From JACCXG01 sp963834305 (GTDB taxonomy: Bacteria; Acidobacteriota; Vicinamibacteria; Vicinamibacterales; 2-12-FULL-66-21): a stretch of DNA of 64,000 nt. This document shows positions 19,001 through 26,920 of this stretch, piece by piece; position 1 is the first letter of the stretch, and each line of letters begins with the position of its first letter. The translations under genes and the position numbers were made by a program. The stretch spans positions 1-64,000 of the forward strand of contig CAWIAX010000004.1 of assembly GCA_963834305.1 (NCBI GenBank), written 5' to 3'. The notes under the pieces were generated by a model, which saw only the letters and a list, made by a program, of their open reading frames with translations, was not told where the DNA came from and did no database searches.

Positions 19001-20222
19001 TGCGCCGCCGCAGGCGATTGTCGAGCGCGGCGTCGTTGAAATCGAAGTGCAGCGTGTAGCGCCCGGACGCCGCGAAGTCGTGCACCTGGAGCCGCAGCGC
19101 GTGGACGCTGTCGCCATGCCCCGGATGCACCCAGCCGACCTCGACGGGGAGCGCCGCGAACGGGCCGAATGACGCCGGCACGTAGTTCAGCACGACACCG
19201 CTCGCCGCCGCCGCCGACGGCGCGCTCATCCCTGGCAGGGCGTGCCGCAGCAGGCGTGTCGATTCATCGAGGCATCTGGCTGCCAGCGTCCTGAAGGTGT
19301 CGCCGGGCTCGACCGTCATCGCGAAGGGAAACAGTTCGATGAAGACACCGAGCGAGCGCCGCGCGTCCGCGCCGGAGCGTCCGCTGATCGGGGCGTCGAA
19401 GCCGAGCTCGGTGCTCCCGCTGATCCGGTGGAGCCAGCTGACGAGGATCGTGGCGAAGAGCGCGAAGCGGGACACCCCCTCCGCCAGACTCGCCAGCCCG
19501 GACTCGCGGCTGCACGCGTCGAGCGCCCGTGAGCGTCGCTCATCGAGCTCGAGGGTGAGGCGCGTGCTCGCGGTTCCGGCCGGTGTCGCCCGTCGTCCGT
19601 ACATCGCCGTCGCCCGGCCGGCGTGCCGGCGTCGCGCGTCCCAGTGCACCGCGGCGTCCGGACGCAGCGCGGCAGCCGGCGGGAGCTGCGCCACGGTGTC
19701 GTAATAAGAGGGCAGGACCAGCGGGGTGATGGCGTCGTCACGGAGACCCGCCTCGTACTGCGCGGCGACCTCGCGGAACAGCAGGACCGTCGATTGGGCG
19801 TCGGCGACCAGGTGATGCTGGTTGAGATACCAGCCCGTCCGGCCGTCCGCGAGCGGCACCAGCACGCTGTCGACGAGGTCCCCGTCGAGCGGCAGCGGGC
19901 GGCCGGCGCGCGCGCGGCACCAGTCGTGGAAGGCCCCGACCGACTCGGGCGTTGACCGCACGATCATCTCCGTGGCGGGTCCGCGCGCAGCTTGGGTCCA
20001 CGCCGGCTCGCCAGCCCGGCTCTCGTGGACGCGGGTTCTGAGCACGTCGCTCGCGTCCGCCACGCGCTGCCACGCACTACCGAAGACGTCCGCCCGGAAC
20101 CCCGGCGGAAACACGAACGCGAACGCCATGTTGTACAGCGGGCTGTCCGGGGTGAGTCGCTGTCCGACCCAGATCTGCTGCTGGCTGTGCGTCAGCGCCC
20201 GGGAGGCCTCGCGGGACGGCAT
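16059..20222 (-). CDS. NRPS (C-A-PCP) with a PP-loop ATPase inserted in the adenylation domain
   Basis: A 1387-residue synthetase; the ATG at 20222 overlaps the ACP stop as TGATG (an in-frame GTG at 20225 is the alternative). With residues numbered from that GTG: condensation domain about 10-430 (HHLVADA at 137); adenylation core about 455-885 with YTSGSTGQPKG, NEYGPTE, YRTGD and VKLSGYRIEPGEVE; foreign insert about 885-1225; rest of the A domain about 1230-1290 (LTSNGKVD); and a PCP with Ser in SLGGTS near 1338. There is no thioesterase. The hand-aligned code D-L-T-K-V-G-E-V-G is very close to the Asn/Asp codes known from other synthetases. The synthetase probably accepts the acyl group from the free ACP encoded just upstream and passes its product to the TE-bearing synthetase. 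Confidence 0.92.
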   Translation of the reverse strand: MPSREASRALTHSQQQIWVGQRLTPDSPLYNMAFAFVFPPGFRADVFGSAWQRVADASDVLRTRVHESRAGEPAWTQAARGPATEMIVRSTPESVGAFHDWCRARAGRPLPLDGDLVDSVLVPLADGRTGWYLNQHHLVADAQSTVLLFREVAAQYEAGLRDDAITPLVLPSYYDTVAQLPPAAALRPDAAVHWDARRRHAGRATAMYGRRATPAGTASTRLTLELDERRSRALDACSRESGLASLAEGVSRFALFATILVSWLHRISGSTELGFDAPISGRSGADARRSLGVFIELFPFAMTVEPGDTFRTLAARCLDESTRLLRHALPGMSAPSAAAASGVVLNYVPASFGPFAALPVEVGWVHPGHGDSVHALRLQVHDFAASGRYTLHFDFNDAALDNRLRRRSLIHFEKLVEAFLEDPDRSIAAVDILADDEREARARLNDTDHEPLPRESVVERFERQAAREPDRVALRQGAADIRFGELRAQADAVAAALLAHGIARGDRIAIAGRRSALAVAAIVGTLKARAAYVPIDPATPAARLDYLLEDSGARVLLVGEGVPVPPARPGLITLDVAETVRAHQGATPGGSGPALTDLAYLMYTSGSTGQPKGVLIEHGGLADYLEWAERRYLRGDRLTWPLFTSLAFDLTVTSLFLPLVTGGTLDIYPEPDGPIDSAVMDVAAANAVDIIKLTPAHLSLLRRIGLDGSRIRRMVVGGEDLTTSLASGASAQLRGDVEIHNEYGPTEAVVGCVAHRYDRDQDTAASVPIGGPADHVRVEVLNDALTPVPEGVPGELWVSRFGLARGYHGRDDLTQARFSADPARPGARRYRTGDLVRFVAPSVLEYLGRIDRQVKLSGYRIEPGEVEAALRSLPSIDECAVVVRRSSGVGRPGLQVDHCVRCGLPSNVPRVTFDATRVCSVCRSFETIEPHARAYFRTMDDLRDLFAAARAAHPGAQYDCLMLYSGGKDSTYALGQLVEMGLSVYAFTLDNGFISRDAMANIRQVTSHLGVPIEFGTTPDMAAIFRDSLARFSNVCNGCFKTIYTLGMLRARALGIPVIITGLSRGQLFETRLSPEMFLDGQRDPGDVDAAVLAARKAYHRTPDAVGRVIDVRAFNDDRIFEEVAVVDFYRYSDVALADMLSYLARAVPWIRPADTGRSTNCLINDVGIYVHQKERGYHSYALPYSWDVRLGHKTREAALRELNDDIDAGHVRRILADIGCDEEQLSAPGEQPALVGFYVTRGATTAEQLRQQLAGCLPAQMVPMQLQRVDAIPLTSNGKVDEQALLRAAPAAAASRETYAAPDGPVAEFLARIWQEDLGVERVGAADSFFSLGGTSLVAMQMMVRLCREFDITLPLATIFTHPALGDLARVAEDRILADAGDPGAV
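16551..17573 (-). other. Embedded PP-loop (N-type ATP pyrophosphatase) domain of the NRPS
   Basis: About 340 residues are inserted between motifs A8 and A9/A10 of the adenylation domain. The insert begins with a paired-cysteine, zinc-ribbon-like segment (Cys900 and Cys903, then Cys920 and Cys923, in the DHCVRCGLPSN style). The PP-loop LMLYSGGKDSTYALG follows at about 962-976, with its codons at 17310-17330. A further CNGC pair (1037, 1040) precedes FKTIYTLGMLRA and VIITGLSRGQ. Near the end, SWDVRLGHKTREAAL resembles the C-terminal part of N-acetyl-sugar amidotransferases of the WbpG/PseA type. PP-loop enzymes adenylate a carbonyl or amide so that ammonia or sulfur can be added. Here the activated group is probably on the PCP- or A-domain-bound residue; that is inference. 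Confidence 0.85.
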
Positions 20223-20515
20223 CACGCGCTTCCGGCTGGCCGTGCGGCGATGCTGCGCCTGACGTACGCGGCCACCACGGCGAGGGTCCGGAAGTTCTCG
20301 ACGACGAAGTCCGATGGCTGGATATCGAGCTGGAACTCCTGTCCGACGAAGGCGGCGAGGCGCAGCACGCTCATCGAATCCAGGACCTCTCCCGAGAGCA
20401 GATCAGTGTCGCGGCCCACGATCACGCCGGGGCCGAGCAGCTCGCGCTGCAGAAACGCCAGCAGGCGAGCCTCGATCTCCGGCGCGTCCGGCAACGGGTG
20501 GGGCCTGTGTGTCAT
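20222..20515 (-). CDS. Free-standing acyl/peptidyl carrier protein
   Basis: A 97-residue carrier protein. The phosphopantetheine site is Ser47 in LLSGEVLDSMSVLRL, and SDFVVENFRTLAVVAAYV gives the last helices. The D-S-M form resembles stand-alone carriers that work with a dedicated ligase and a flavin dehydrogenase, such as PltL-type proteins. ATG 20515 overlaps the ligase stop (ATGA), and its own TGA overlaps the NRPS start, so ligase, ACP and NRPS should be made in fixed proportion. It is expected to carry the starter acyl group to the C domain of the following synthetase. Confidence 0.9.
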   Translation of the reverse strand: MTHRPHPLPDAPEIEARLLAFLQRELLGPGVIVGRDTDLLSGEVLDSMSVLRLAAFVGQEFQLDIQPSDFVVENFRTLAVVAAYVRRSIAARPAGSA

Positions 20516-22104
20516 TCGCCTGGCAGCGTATCCGTGTCGCGGGCGATGAGCGCCCGGACGTCGACCTTGCCGGTCGGTGTCCGCGGCAGCGTGGCGACGA
20601 AGATGATCCGTGAGGGGAGCGCGTACGGCGGCAGCACGTCGCCGAGCTCGGCGAGCAGGTCCCGCCGGCTCGGCGCGGCGCCCGAACCGGCGGCCACCAC
20701 GGCCGCGCACAGCGCGGAACTGCCTTCGCTGTCGGGCACGGTGTAGGCCACGGCCTCGTCCACGCGCGCCAGCGAGACCAGCGCGCCTTCGACTTCATCG
20801 AGCTCGACCCGGTGCCCGCGGATCTTCACCTGGCGATCGGCACGCGCGACGAACGCGAGGTTGCCGTCCGGGAGCACACGGGCGCGATCGCCGGTGCGAA
20901 AGTAGACGCCGTCGACCGCGCCGTCTCCCGGGCGGCGCACGAGCGTCTCCTGGTTGCGTGCCGGATCCATCCAGTAGCCCGCCATCACCGTCGAACCGCG
21001 CACGAACAGGTCGCCCGCCTCGCCTGCGGGCACTGGCGCCATCGTCTCGTCGGCGACGAGCGTGTCCGATGTCCAGCAGGGGCGGCCGATTGGCAGCGGA
21101 CCGTCAGGCGGGGCGCCATCCGGCAGGTGGTAGACCGTGCACACGTTGACCTCGGTGGACCCGTAGACGTGGCTGAAGCGTGCCGCGGGCAGCTGGTCGC
21201 GCAGGCGTCGCAGGTGACGCGCGGGAAACGTTTCGCCCGCGAAGAGCACCGATCGCAGCGGCCGGAGGTCGCGATGCTCGAGATCGCCGCGCAGGGACAG
21301 TTGCACGAGCGCCGCCGGCACCGAGTACCACACCGTCACCCGCTCGCGTTCGAGCAGCCTGGACAGCGTGCCCGGCATCATCATCACCGCCGGCGTCAGG
21401 ATGACCGTGGTGGCCGCGGCGCGCGCCGCGGCATAAAAATCGAACGTCGCGAAGCAGGTATGGTGCGACGAGTGGTTGCTCAGGCGATCGGCGCTGGTCA
21501 GCGCGTATTCCGCCGCCGCCCACTCGACAAAGCTCATCGCGCTGGCGTGCGTGTGCAGAATCAGTTTGGGCTGGCCGGTCGAGCCGGAGGTGTGCAGGAT
21601 GTATGCGGGATCGAGCTCGATGAGCGTCACCGCCGGCGGCCGGTCGCTCGACTCCGCGAGCACCTCCGTCCAGGTGGCGACCGGCCGCGAGAGTCCGCCA
21701 TCCGGAGCGGCGCCAATCACGTGCCTCACGCCTGGACACGCGGCAAGCGCGCGCGCGACGCCTTCCTGCCGATCCGGCTCCGTCACGAGGTGCGTCGCGC
21801 CGGCGGACTGAAGAATCCGGATCACCTGGTCGAGCGGCGACTTCGGATCGATCGGCACCAGCGTGCCGCCGGCCGCGAAGGTCCCGTGAAAAGCCAGCGG
21901 CACCTTCGGACCCTTCCCCAGCCAGACCGCCACCCGATCGCCGCGGGAGAGGCCGCGTTCGACCAGCACCTGCGCGAGCCCGTTCGCCTGTCGCGCCAGT
22001 TCCTCGTACGAGAGCGTGTCGCCCTCGCAGCGCACCGCCGGCGCGGCGGGCTGGCGCATGGCCGCGTCGAGCACGAGGCGGTTCAGCAGGCGTGGCCCGG
22101 TCAT
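20512..22104 (-). CDS. AMP-dependent acyl/aminoacyl-ACP ligase
   Basis: A 530-residue ANL-family adenylating enzyme. ILHTSGSTGQPKLILHTH is the P-loop, YGSTE the A5 motif, YFRTGDRARVLPDGN the A7 region, VKIRGHRVELDEVE the hinge, and PTGKVD carries the catalytic Lys. It resembles the stand-alone A domains that load a carrier protein for pyrrole formation, but where those have the Asp that binds the alpha-amino group my hand alignment places Cys217 (HHTCFATFDFY). The substrate may therefore be a carboxylic acid without an alpha-amino group. ATG 22104 overlaps the previous stop (ATGA). Its product is expected to be loaded on the adjacent ACP. Confidence 0.85.
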   Translation of the reverse strand: MTGPRLLNRLVLDAAMRQPAAPAVRCEGDTLSYEELARQANGLAQVLVERGLSRGDRVAVWLGKGPKVPLAFHGTFAAGGTLVPIDPKSPLDQVIRILQSAGATHLVTEPDRQEGVARALAACPGVRHVIGAAPDGGLSRPVATWTEVLAESSDRPPAVTLIELDPAYILHTSGSTGQPKLILHTHASAMSFVEWAAAEYALTSADRLSNHSSHHTCFATFDFYAAARAAATTVILTPAVMMMPGTLSRLLERERVTVWYSVPAALVQLSLRGDLEHRDLRPLRSVLFAGETFPARHLRRLRDQLPAARFSHVYGSTEVNVCTVYHLPDGAPPDGPLPIGRPCWTSDTLVADETMAPVPAGEAGDLFVRGSTVMAGYWMDPARNQETLVRRPGDGAVDGVYFRTGDRARVLPDGNLAFVARADRQVKIRGHRVELDEVEGALVSLARVDEAVAYTVPDSEGSSALCAAVVAAGSGAAPSRRDLLAELGDVLPPYALPSRIIFVATLPRTPTGKVDVRALIARDTDTLPGE

Positions 22105-23318
22105 GAGGCGAGGCCGCGGAACATCGAGGTCACCGATCGCGGCCGCGGCAGCTCGACATCCAGCGCTCGTTCGACGACCCAGCCGAGGGAGATGACGACC
22201 ATCGCGGCCGCCGCCGCCGGCAGCGCCAGTTGTCGATAGGCGGGCCACCGCCGCACCGCGAACAGGATGGGAAAGAGCACGAGGACGATGGCGAGCTGGC
22301 CCGCCTCGACGCCGAGATTGAAGCCGAAGAGCGAGAGCCCGAGATTGTCGCGCAGCAATCCCATTTCTTCGAGCGCGCCGGCGAACCCGAACCCGTGGAA
22401 GAGCCCGAAGCCGAAGACGACCAGCCAGAGTCTGCCGCGGAACACGGGATACACGAGGTCGGCGGCGGCAATCGCGATCGACGCCGCGATGACGACCTCG
22501 ACCAGTCGGCCGGGCAGGTGGACGAGTCCGAGTGAGGCGAGCGTCAGCGTGACGCTGTGCGCGACGGTGAAGGCGGTGACGATCTTCACCACCTTGATCA
22601 GGGCCGGCATGAAGTCGGCGCCCTCGCGCCAGCGCCCGTTGCGCCGGACGAGGACGGCCGGGAGCAGCAGCGCGACGAGGAACATCACGTGGTCGAAACC
22701 CCTCCAGATATGGTCGGTGCCGAGCCAGACCACGGCCAGGAAGCCCTGCAGGCGGCCTCCGCTCGCGATGTCGAAATCCTGCCGGGTCGCACCAGGGCTG
22801 AAGATCAGCGAGATCTGTCCTTCGTTGGCGAACGTGCCCGTGGCCCAGTTGTGCTCGACGATCAGGAAGCCGCGATGCCGCGGGACCTCGTCGAGCAGCA
22901 CCCGGTAGTCGACCGTCAGGCGCTCCGGCACCCGGTCGAGGCCTTCGAGCTCGAAGGGCAGCAGGATGAAGCCGCCAGTGACATCGAGCACGCTGTGCCC
23001 GGTGAAGCGGATCGGCAGCGGCCTCCCCGCCACGAACAGATCCACGTGCTCCTGGTAATACGTCTTGAGGGCCGCGATGTGCTGGTCGAGGTTCGCCGGC
23101 GTGATCGCACGCTCCGTCCCCGCAAGTCCGAACCCCTGGTTGAGGTCTTCGAACGGGATCTCGAAGCGGCCGGTCAACTGGTCGGCGTAGATTTGCAGAT
23201 ACAGGTAGCTCTCACCGAGCCTGTGCGCCCCTGCCGCGGTCGTCATCAGCGCACCGAGCACCGCCAGGGCCCCCCACCATCGAGCGCGCCAGCGAGGCGC
23301 CCGCCCAGCATGCGTCAT
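22101..23318 (-). CDS. HupE/UreJ-family membrane protein
   Basis: A 405-residue protein with a signal peptide (ALMTTAAGAHR), an extracytoplasmic domain of about 190 residues, then six or seven membrane segments. HIWRGFDHVMFLVALLL and TAFTVAHSVTLTLASLGLV, with conserved His and Asp, and FGFGLFHGFGFAGALEE are signatures of the HupE_UreJ_2 group, whose relatives move nickel or other divalent metals. It lies inside the biosynthetic operon, overlapping both neighbours by ATGA, which suggests metal transport or handling tied to the peptide product. Which metal cannot be told from the sequence. Confidence 0.8.
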   Translation of the reverse strand: MTHAGRAPRWRARWWGALAVLGALMTTAAGAHRLGESYLYLQIYADQLTGRFEIPFEDLNQGFGLAGTERAITPANLDQHIAALKTYYQEHVDLFVAGRPLPIRFTGHSVLDVTGGFILLPFELEGLDRVPERLTVDYRVLLDEVPRHRGFLIVEHNWATGTFANEGQISLIFSPGATRQDFDIASGGRLQGFLAVVWLGTDHIWRGFDHVMFLVALLLPAVLVRRNGRWREGADFMPALIKVVKIVTAFTVAHSVTLTLASLGLVHLPGRLVEVVIAASIAIAAADLVYPVFRGRLWLVVFGFGLFHGFGFAGALEEMGLLRDNLGLSLFGFNLGVEAGQLAIVLVLFPILFAVRRWPAYRQLALPAAAAAMVVISLGWVVERALDVELPRPRSVTSMFRGLAS

Positions 23319-24457
23319 CCCAATCCCCTGAGACCGGCAATCAGGTTTCTCTGGATCTCCGATGTGCCGACGTACAGCGTCGCCGCGAGCGCATCGCGCA
23401 GCTCGCGCTCGATCTCGTACTCGGTGGTGTAGCCGTAGCCGCCGAAGATCTGCACGGCACTCCGGCAGACCTCGACGTAGGCTTCGCTCACCGCCAGCTT
23501 GGCGAGCGCCGACTCCCGGGTCGCCGTGCCGCGGTGCATCCGGTGCCAGGCCGCGCGATAGAGCAGCAGCCGCGCCGCCTCGAGCTGCAGCTCCATGTCG
23601 GCGATGCGGTGGGCAATCGCCTGGTGTCTGCCGATGGCCGACACGCCAGCGACGCGCTGCCGCGCGTGTGCCACGCAGCGCTCGAGCAGGCGCTCCATCA
23701 CGCCGATGGCCGGCGCCATCACCAGCAGACGCTCGACCTCCATGGTCTGGCTGAAAATCATCGCACCCGAACCGACCGCCCCGATCAGGCTGGCCGCCGG
23801 CAGCCGGCAGTCGGCGAGGTAGACCTGCGCCATCGGGCTCGTGCGCAGTCCCATCTTCTCGATGGGCGGACCGACGGTCAGGCCCGCCGTGTCGCGCGGG
23901 ACGAGGAAGCACGAGAGGCCGCCGAAGCCCTGGCCGGTGCGCGCATAGATGACGAAGAGATCCGCGACCGGTGCATTGGTCACGAATGTCTTCGCGCCGC
24001 GCAGGATCCAGTCGCCGCCATCCGCGGTGGCCGTCGTCGTCAGCGTGAGTGCACTCGACCCCGAGTCGGGCTCGGTGATGCCGGTGGCGCCGATCACACT
24101 GCCATCGGCGAGTCGCGGGAGCCACGCCCGCCGCTGCTCGTCGCTGCCGAAGGTCGCCAGCGGATCTTCGGCCGACGCGGCATGGGCGACGACCGAAAAA
24201 ATGAGCCCGTTGTCCCGGCCGCCGTAGCCGATGCCTTCGAGAATGGCGACCGCCGAGAGCAGGTCCTCGCTGCTGCCGCCCGAGCCCTCGGGGGCGAGCA
24301 TGCCGTGCAGGCCGAACGCCGCGCAGGCACGCCACAGCTCGCGCGAGAACAGGCCGGCGCGATCGCGATCGCGCACGCCGTCCACGAGGCGCGTCGAGGC
24401 GAACTCGACGGCGCCGCGGCGCAGCCCCAGCTGTTCGTCAGTCCACGCGAAATTCAC
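23315..24457 (-). CDS. Acyl-CoA-dehydrogenase-family flavoenzyme, probable acyl-ACP dehydrogenase
   Basis: A 380-residue enzyme with the usual acyl-CoA dehydrogenase layout: GATGITEPDSGSSAL flavin site, KTFVTNAPVADLFVIYA, and C-terminal IFGGYGYTTEYEIERELRDA. The canonical YEGT catalytic Glu is replaced (LYVGTSEIQ, Val363), and Glu242 in METMEV-type helix MEVERLL takes the position used by isovaleryl-CoA and prolyl-carrier-protein dehydrogenases. With the neighbouring ligase and ACP this points to alpha-beta oxidation of a carrier-bound acyl group rather than beta-oxidation. The start is GTG at 24457. It follows the TonB receptor gene by 29 bp and overlaps the HupE gene by ATGA. Confidence 0.85.
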   Translation of the reverse strand: MNFAWTDEQLGLRRGAVEFASTRLVDGVRDRDRAGLFSRELWRACAAFGLHGMLAPEGSGGSSEDLLSAVAILEGIGYGGRDNGLIFSVVAHAASAEDPLATFGSDEQRRAWLPRLADGSVIGATGITEPDSGSSALTLTTTATADGGDWILRGAKTFVTNAPVADLFVIYARTGQGFGGLSCFLVPRDTAGLTVGPPIEKMGLRTSPMAQVYLADCRLPAASLIGAVGSGAMIFSQTMEVERLLVMAPAIGVMERLLERCVAHARQRVAGVSAIGRHQAIAHRIADMELQLEAARLLLYRAAWHRMHRGTATRESALAKLAVSEAYVEVCRSAVQIFGGYGYTTEYEIERELRDALAATLYVGTSEIQRNLIAGLRGLG

Positions 24458-24486
24458 GCCTCCATACTATATGACCGACTCCGCCG

Positions 24487-26877
24487 TCACGGGCGCGGCG
24501 GCGATGGTCGGAAGTGTGCGACCAGCACGAACCTGACGGTGAAGGGTTCGACCGGGTGAAAGTGGACCCCGTCCACCCCGCCGGCCGGTTCGCCGGGCGC
24601 TCGCGACGTGTAGAAGTAGTCGACATCGGAGCTCGCCGAGTCGAACAGGTTGAGGACGTCAGCCTTCAGGCGCCACACACGGTTCAGGCGGACGCCCGCC
24701 TCGACGTTCACCAGGTTGGACGCCCTGCTGCGGACGCCGTTGTCCTCGACGAGCGGGCGCGGCCCGAAGGAGCGCCAGCGCAGGCTGCCGCTCCAGCGCC
24801 CTGACGGTGCGATCACCGCCCCGGCCTGGGCCACCCCCTCGATCGCACCCGGAATCCGATCCCCTGCAGGCGCACCGTCGGTGAAGCGCGCCTGCGAGTA
24901 GGCGACACTGCCGTCGAGCGACAGCCATGGCGTGACCCGGTAGTCCGCGTCCCACTCGAACCCGACCCGGCGGCTCGGCCGGCTCGCGGCCGTCGTCCCG
25001 GCGTCGCCAATGAAGAGCAGCTCGGAATCGATAGACAGGCTCCAGAGCGAGAACGCCGTGTGCAGCCGCGGCACGGCGAGCGAGCGCACGCCCATTTCGG
25101 CGCCGCGCGCCCTGACGAGCGGGTCGACCGGATCGGCGGCGTCACCGCTGCCGGGATCGCGCGCGATCGTCGCGCCGCGCCCGTCGTTGCTGTGGAAGCC
25201 CCCGCCGGCGCTCGCGTAGAACTCGGTCTGCCGCCACGGCCCGAACGCGACGCTCAGTTTCGGATTGGCGATGCCATCGGACTCGATTCCGCCGTTGACC
25301 GGATCGCCGGCCGCGACGTGCCAGCGATAGAGATCGCCACGCACCCCGACCGTGGTGCGGACGCGGTTGGACCAGCGCGTCTGGAGTTCCGCGTAGGCCG
25401 CGCCGCTGGTCTGGCCGACGCTGTCCTCGCGAACGGTCGAGAGACGTGCCCGCGCCACGGTGCGGTAGAGTCCGATCGTCCCGATCGCGTCGCGGCGCAT
25501 CTCGCCGCCGACCGTGACCAGCGAGCGCCGGCCGAAGACGTCCGCGGCCCAGGCGCGGCTGGCCCGCCCGCCGAAGACGAAGCGCTCGTCGCGTTGTTCG
25601 AACTGATCGCCGTTGTCGGGATCGTCGAGGAAGTAGGTGAAGTTCGAGAACAGATCGAGCCCGTAGCCGAAGCCGTAGCCTTCGAGCCGCGTGACCCCCG
25701 AGGCGGTCGCGCGCTGCCAGTCCACGATACCGCCGATGCGATGCGTCTTGCCGCCATTCGTGCGGTCGAGGAACCCGAAGCGCGACAATGAGCCATGCTC
25801 GACGGCACGCCGGGGAATCTGGTCGGACGCATTCCAGCGGGACTGGTAAGCCAGTGCCGTCACGGAGAATCCGGCGGTCGCGGTGCCCTTGCTGTAGCGC
25901 ATCACGCCGTTCCAGCGGCGCGTCGCGTCGGGCCGGTCCCACGGGCCATCGTTGCCCATGAGTTCACCGGCGACGAGCAGGTGTCCGTCGCCCACCTGCG
26001 GCGACGCCGCCGCGAACATCCGTCCGTATCCGTAGGTGCCGGCTTCGACGCGCGCCATCGGTGCGTCGAGCACGCTGAGATAGTGCACGCGGATCGTGCC
26101 GGCGGCCGCGAAGTCGCCGGCATCGGCGGCATACGTGCCCTTGCGGTACTGGATGCCGCTCACCAGCTCGGGAATGAGGAAGTTCAGGTCGGCGTAGCCC
26201 TGCCCGTGCCCGTGGGTCGGCAGGTTGACCGGCATCCCGGCGACCGACAGCGAGAGGTCGGTGCCGTGATCGATGTTGAAGCCGCGCAGGTAGTACTGGT
26301 TGGCCTTGCCGTCGCCACTGTGCTGGCTGACGACCATGCCGGGTACGCTTTCGAGCGCTTCGGCCGGACGCCGGCGGGCGCGCTCATTCAGCTCTGCCGC
26401 CGTGACGACGCCCGTGCTTGCCGCATCGGCGACGCCCACCAGCTCGTCCTGGTTCGACACGGTCGAGAGGTTCCGGAACGTGTCGCGCCCGGTGACCACG
26501 ACCGATGCCGTCGCGGCCACGTACAGGGTCGCGTTCTCGGTGGCGGTGGCGCCCGCCCCGAGCGTGACGCCGCGGCGGAGCACCGTGATGAAGTTCGTCA
26601 GCGAGAAACGGACATCCCAGGAACCGGGCGTCAAGGGAGCGATCTCGTATCGCCCGTCGGCGCCCGTGCGGGCGGCGAGCACCGTGGCCGCGGCCTCCAT
26701 CTCCACCAGCACGCCGGGCAGCGGCAGGCCAGTCGAATCCACGACGCGTCCGTGCACGCGGCCGCTCGGCTGCTGCGCCCCGGCAGGCGTGGTTCCGAGT
26801 ATGCCCGCGATCGCCGCGGCTGCGGCCCACACCCACCACAATGGGGACACACGTCCCCGCTTTCGACGTCGCACCAC
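24487..26877 (-). CDS. TonB-dependent outer-membrane receptor
   Basis: A 796-residue receptor. A signal peptide ends near PAGAQQP; residues about 38-110 form a carboxypeptidase-regulatory-like beta-sandwich (VHGRVVDSTGLPLPGVLVEM); then a plug domain (about 130-260, with ALESVPGMVVSQHSGDG and YYLRGFNIDHG) and a 22-strand-type barrel ending in FVLVAHFRPSPPRP. The plug contains NLPTHGHGQGYADLNFLIP, a His-containing stretch that could touch a metal complex. It starts GTG at 26877, 43 bp after the His-rich gene and 29 bp before the dehydrogenase, so it belongs to the same transcript as the NRPS genes. Import of the cluster's own product in metal-bound form is inference. Confidence 0.88.
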   Translation of the reverse strand: MVRRRKRGRVSPLWWVWAAAAAIAGILGTTPAGAQQPSGRVHGRVVDSTGLPLPGVLVEMEAAATVLAARTGADGRYEIAPLTPGSWDVRFSLTNFITVLRRGVTLGAGATATENATLYVAATASVVVTGRDTFRNLSTVSNQDELVGVADAASTGVVTAAELNERARRRPAEALESVPGMVVSQHSGDGKANQYYLRGFNIDHGTDLSLSVAGMPVNLPTHGHGQGYADLNFLIPELVSGIQYRKGTYAADAGDFAAAGTIRVHYLSVLDAPMARVEAGTYGYGRMFAAASPQVGDGHLLVAGELMGNDGPWDRPDATRRWNGVMRYSKGTATAGFSVTALAYQSRWNASDQIPRRAVEHGSLSRFGFLDRTNGGKTHRIGGIVDWQRATASGVTRLEGYGFGYGLDLFSNFTYFLDDPDNGDQFEQRDERFVFGGRASRAWAADVFGRRSLVTVGGEMRRDAIGTIGLYRTVARARLSTVREDSVGQTSGAAYAELQTRWSNRVRTTVGVRGDLYRWHVAAGDPVNGGIESDGIANPKLSVAFGPWRQTEFYASAGGGFHSNDGRGATIARDPGSGDAADPVDPLVRARGAEMGVRSLAVPRLHTAFSLWSLSIDSELLFIGDAGTTAASRPSRRVGFEWDADYRVTPWLSLDGSVAYSQARFTDGAPAGDRIPGAIEGVAQAGAVIAPSGRWSGSLRWRSFGPRPLVEDNGVRSRASNLVNVEAGVRLNRVWRLKADVLNLFDSASSDVDYFYTSRAPGEPAGGVDGVHFHPVEPFTVRFVLVAHFRPSPPRP

Positions 26878-26920
26878 CTGACACCTCGACAGCCGCGGTA
26901 CGGGCCACGGCCCTACGCAT

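Noticed and set aside
22101..24335. 744-residue fusion of dehydrogenase shadow and HupE-like protein
   Set aside because: The first half is an out-of-frame reading of the dehydrogenase; the HupE start with ATGA overlap at 23318 explains the data.
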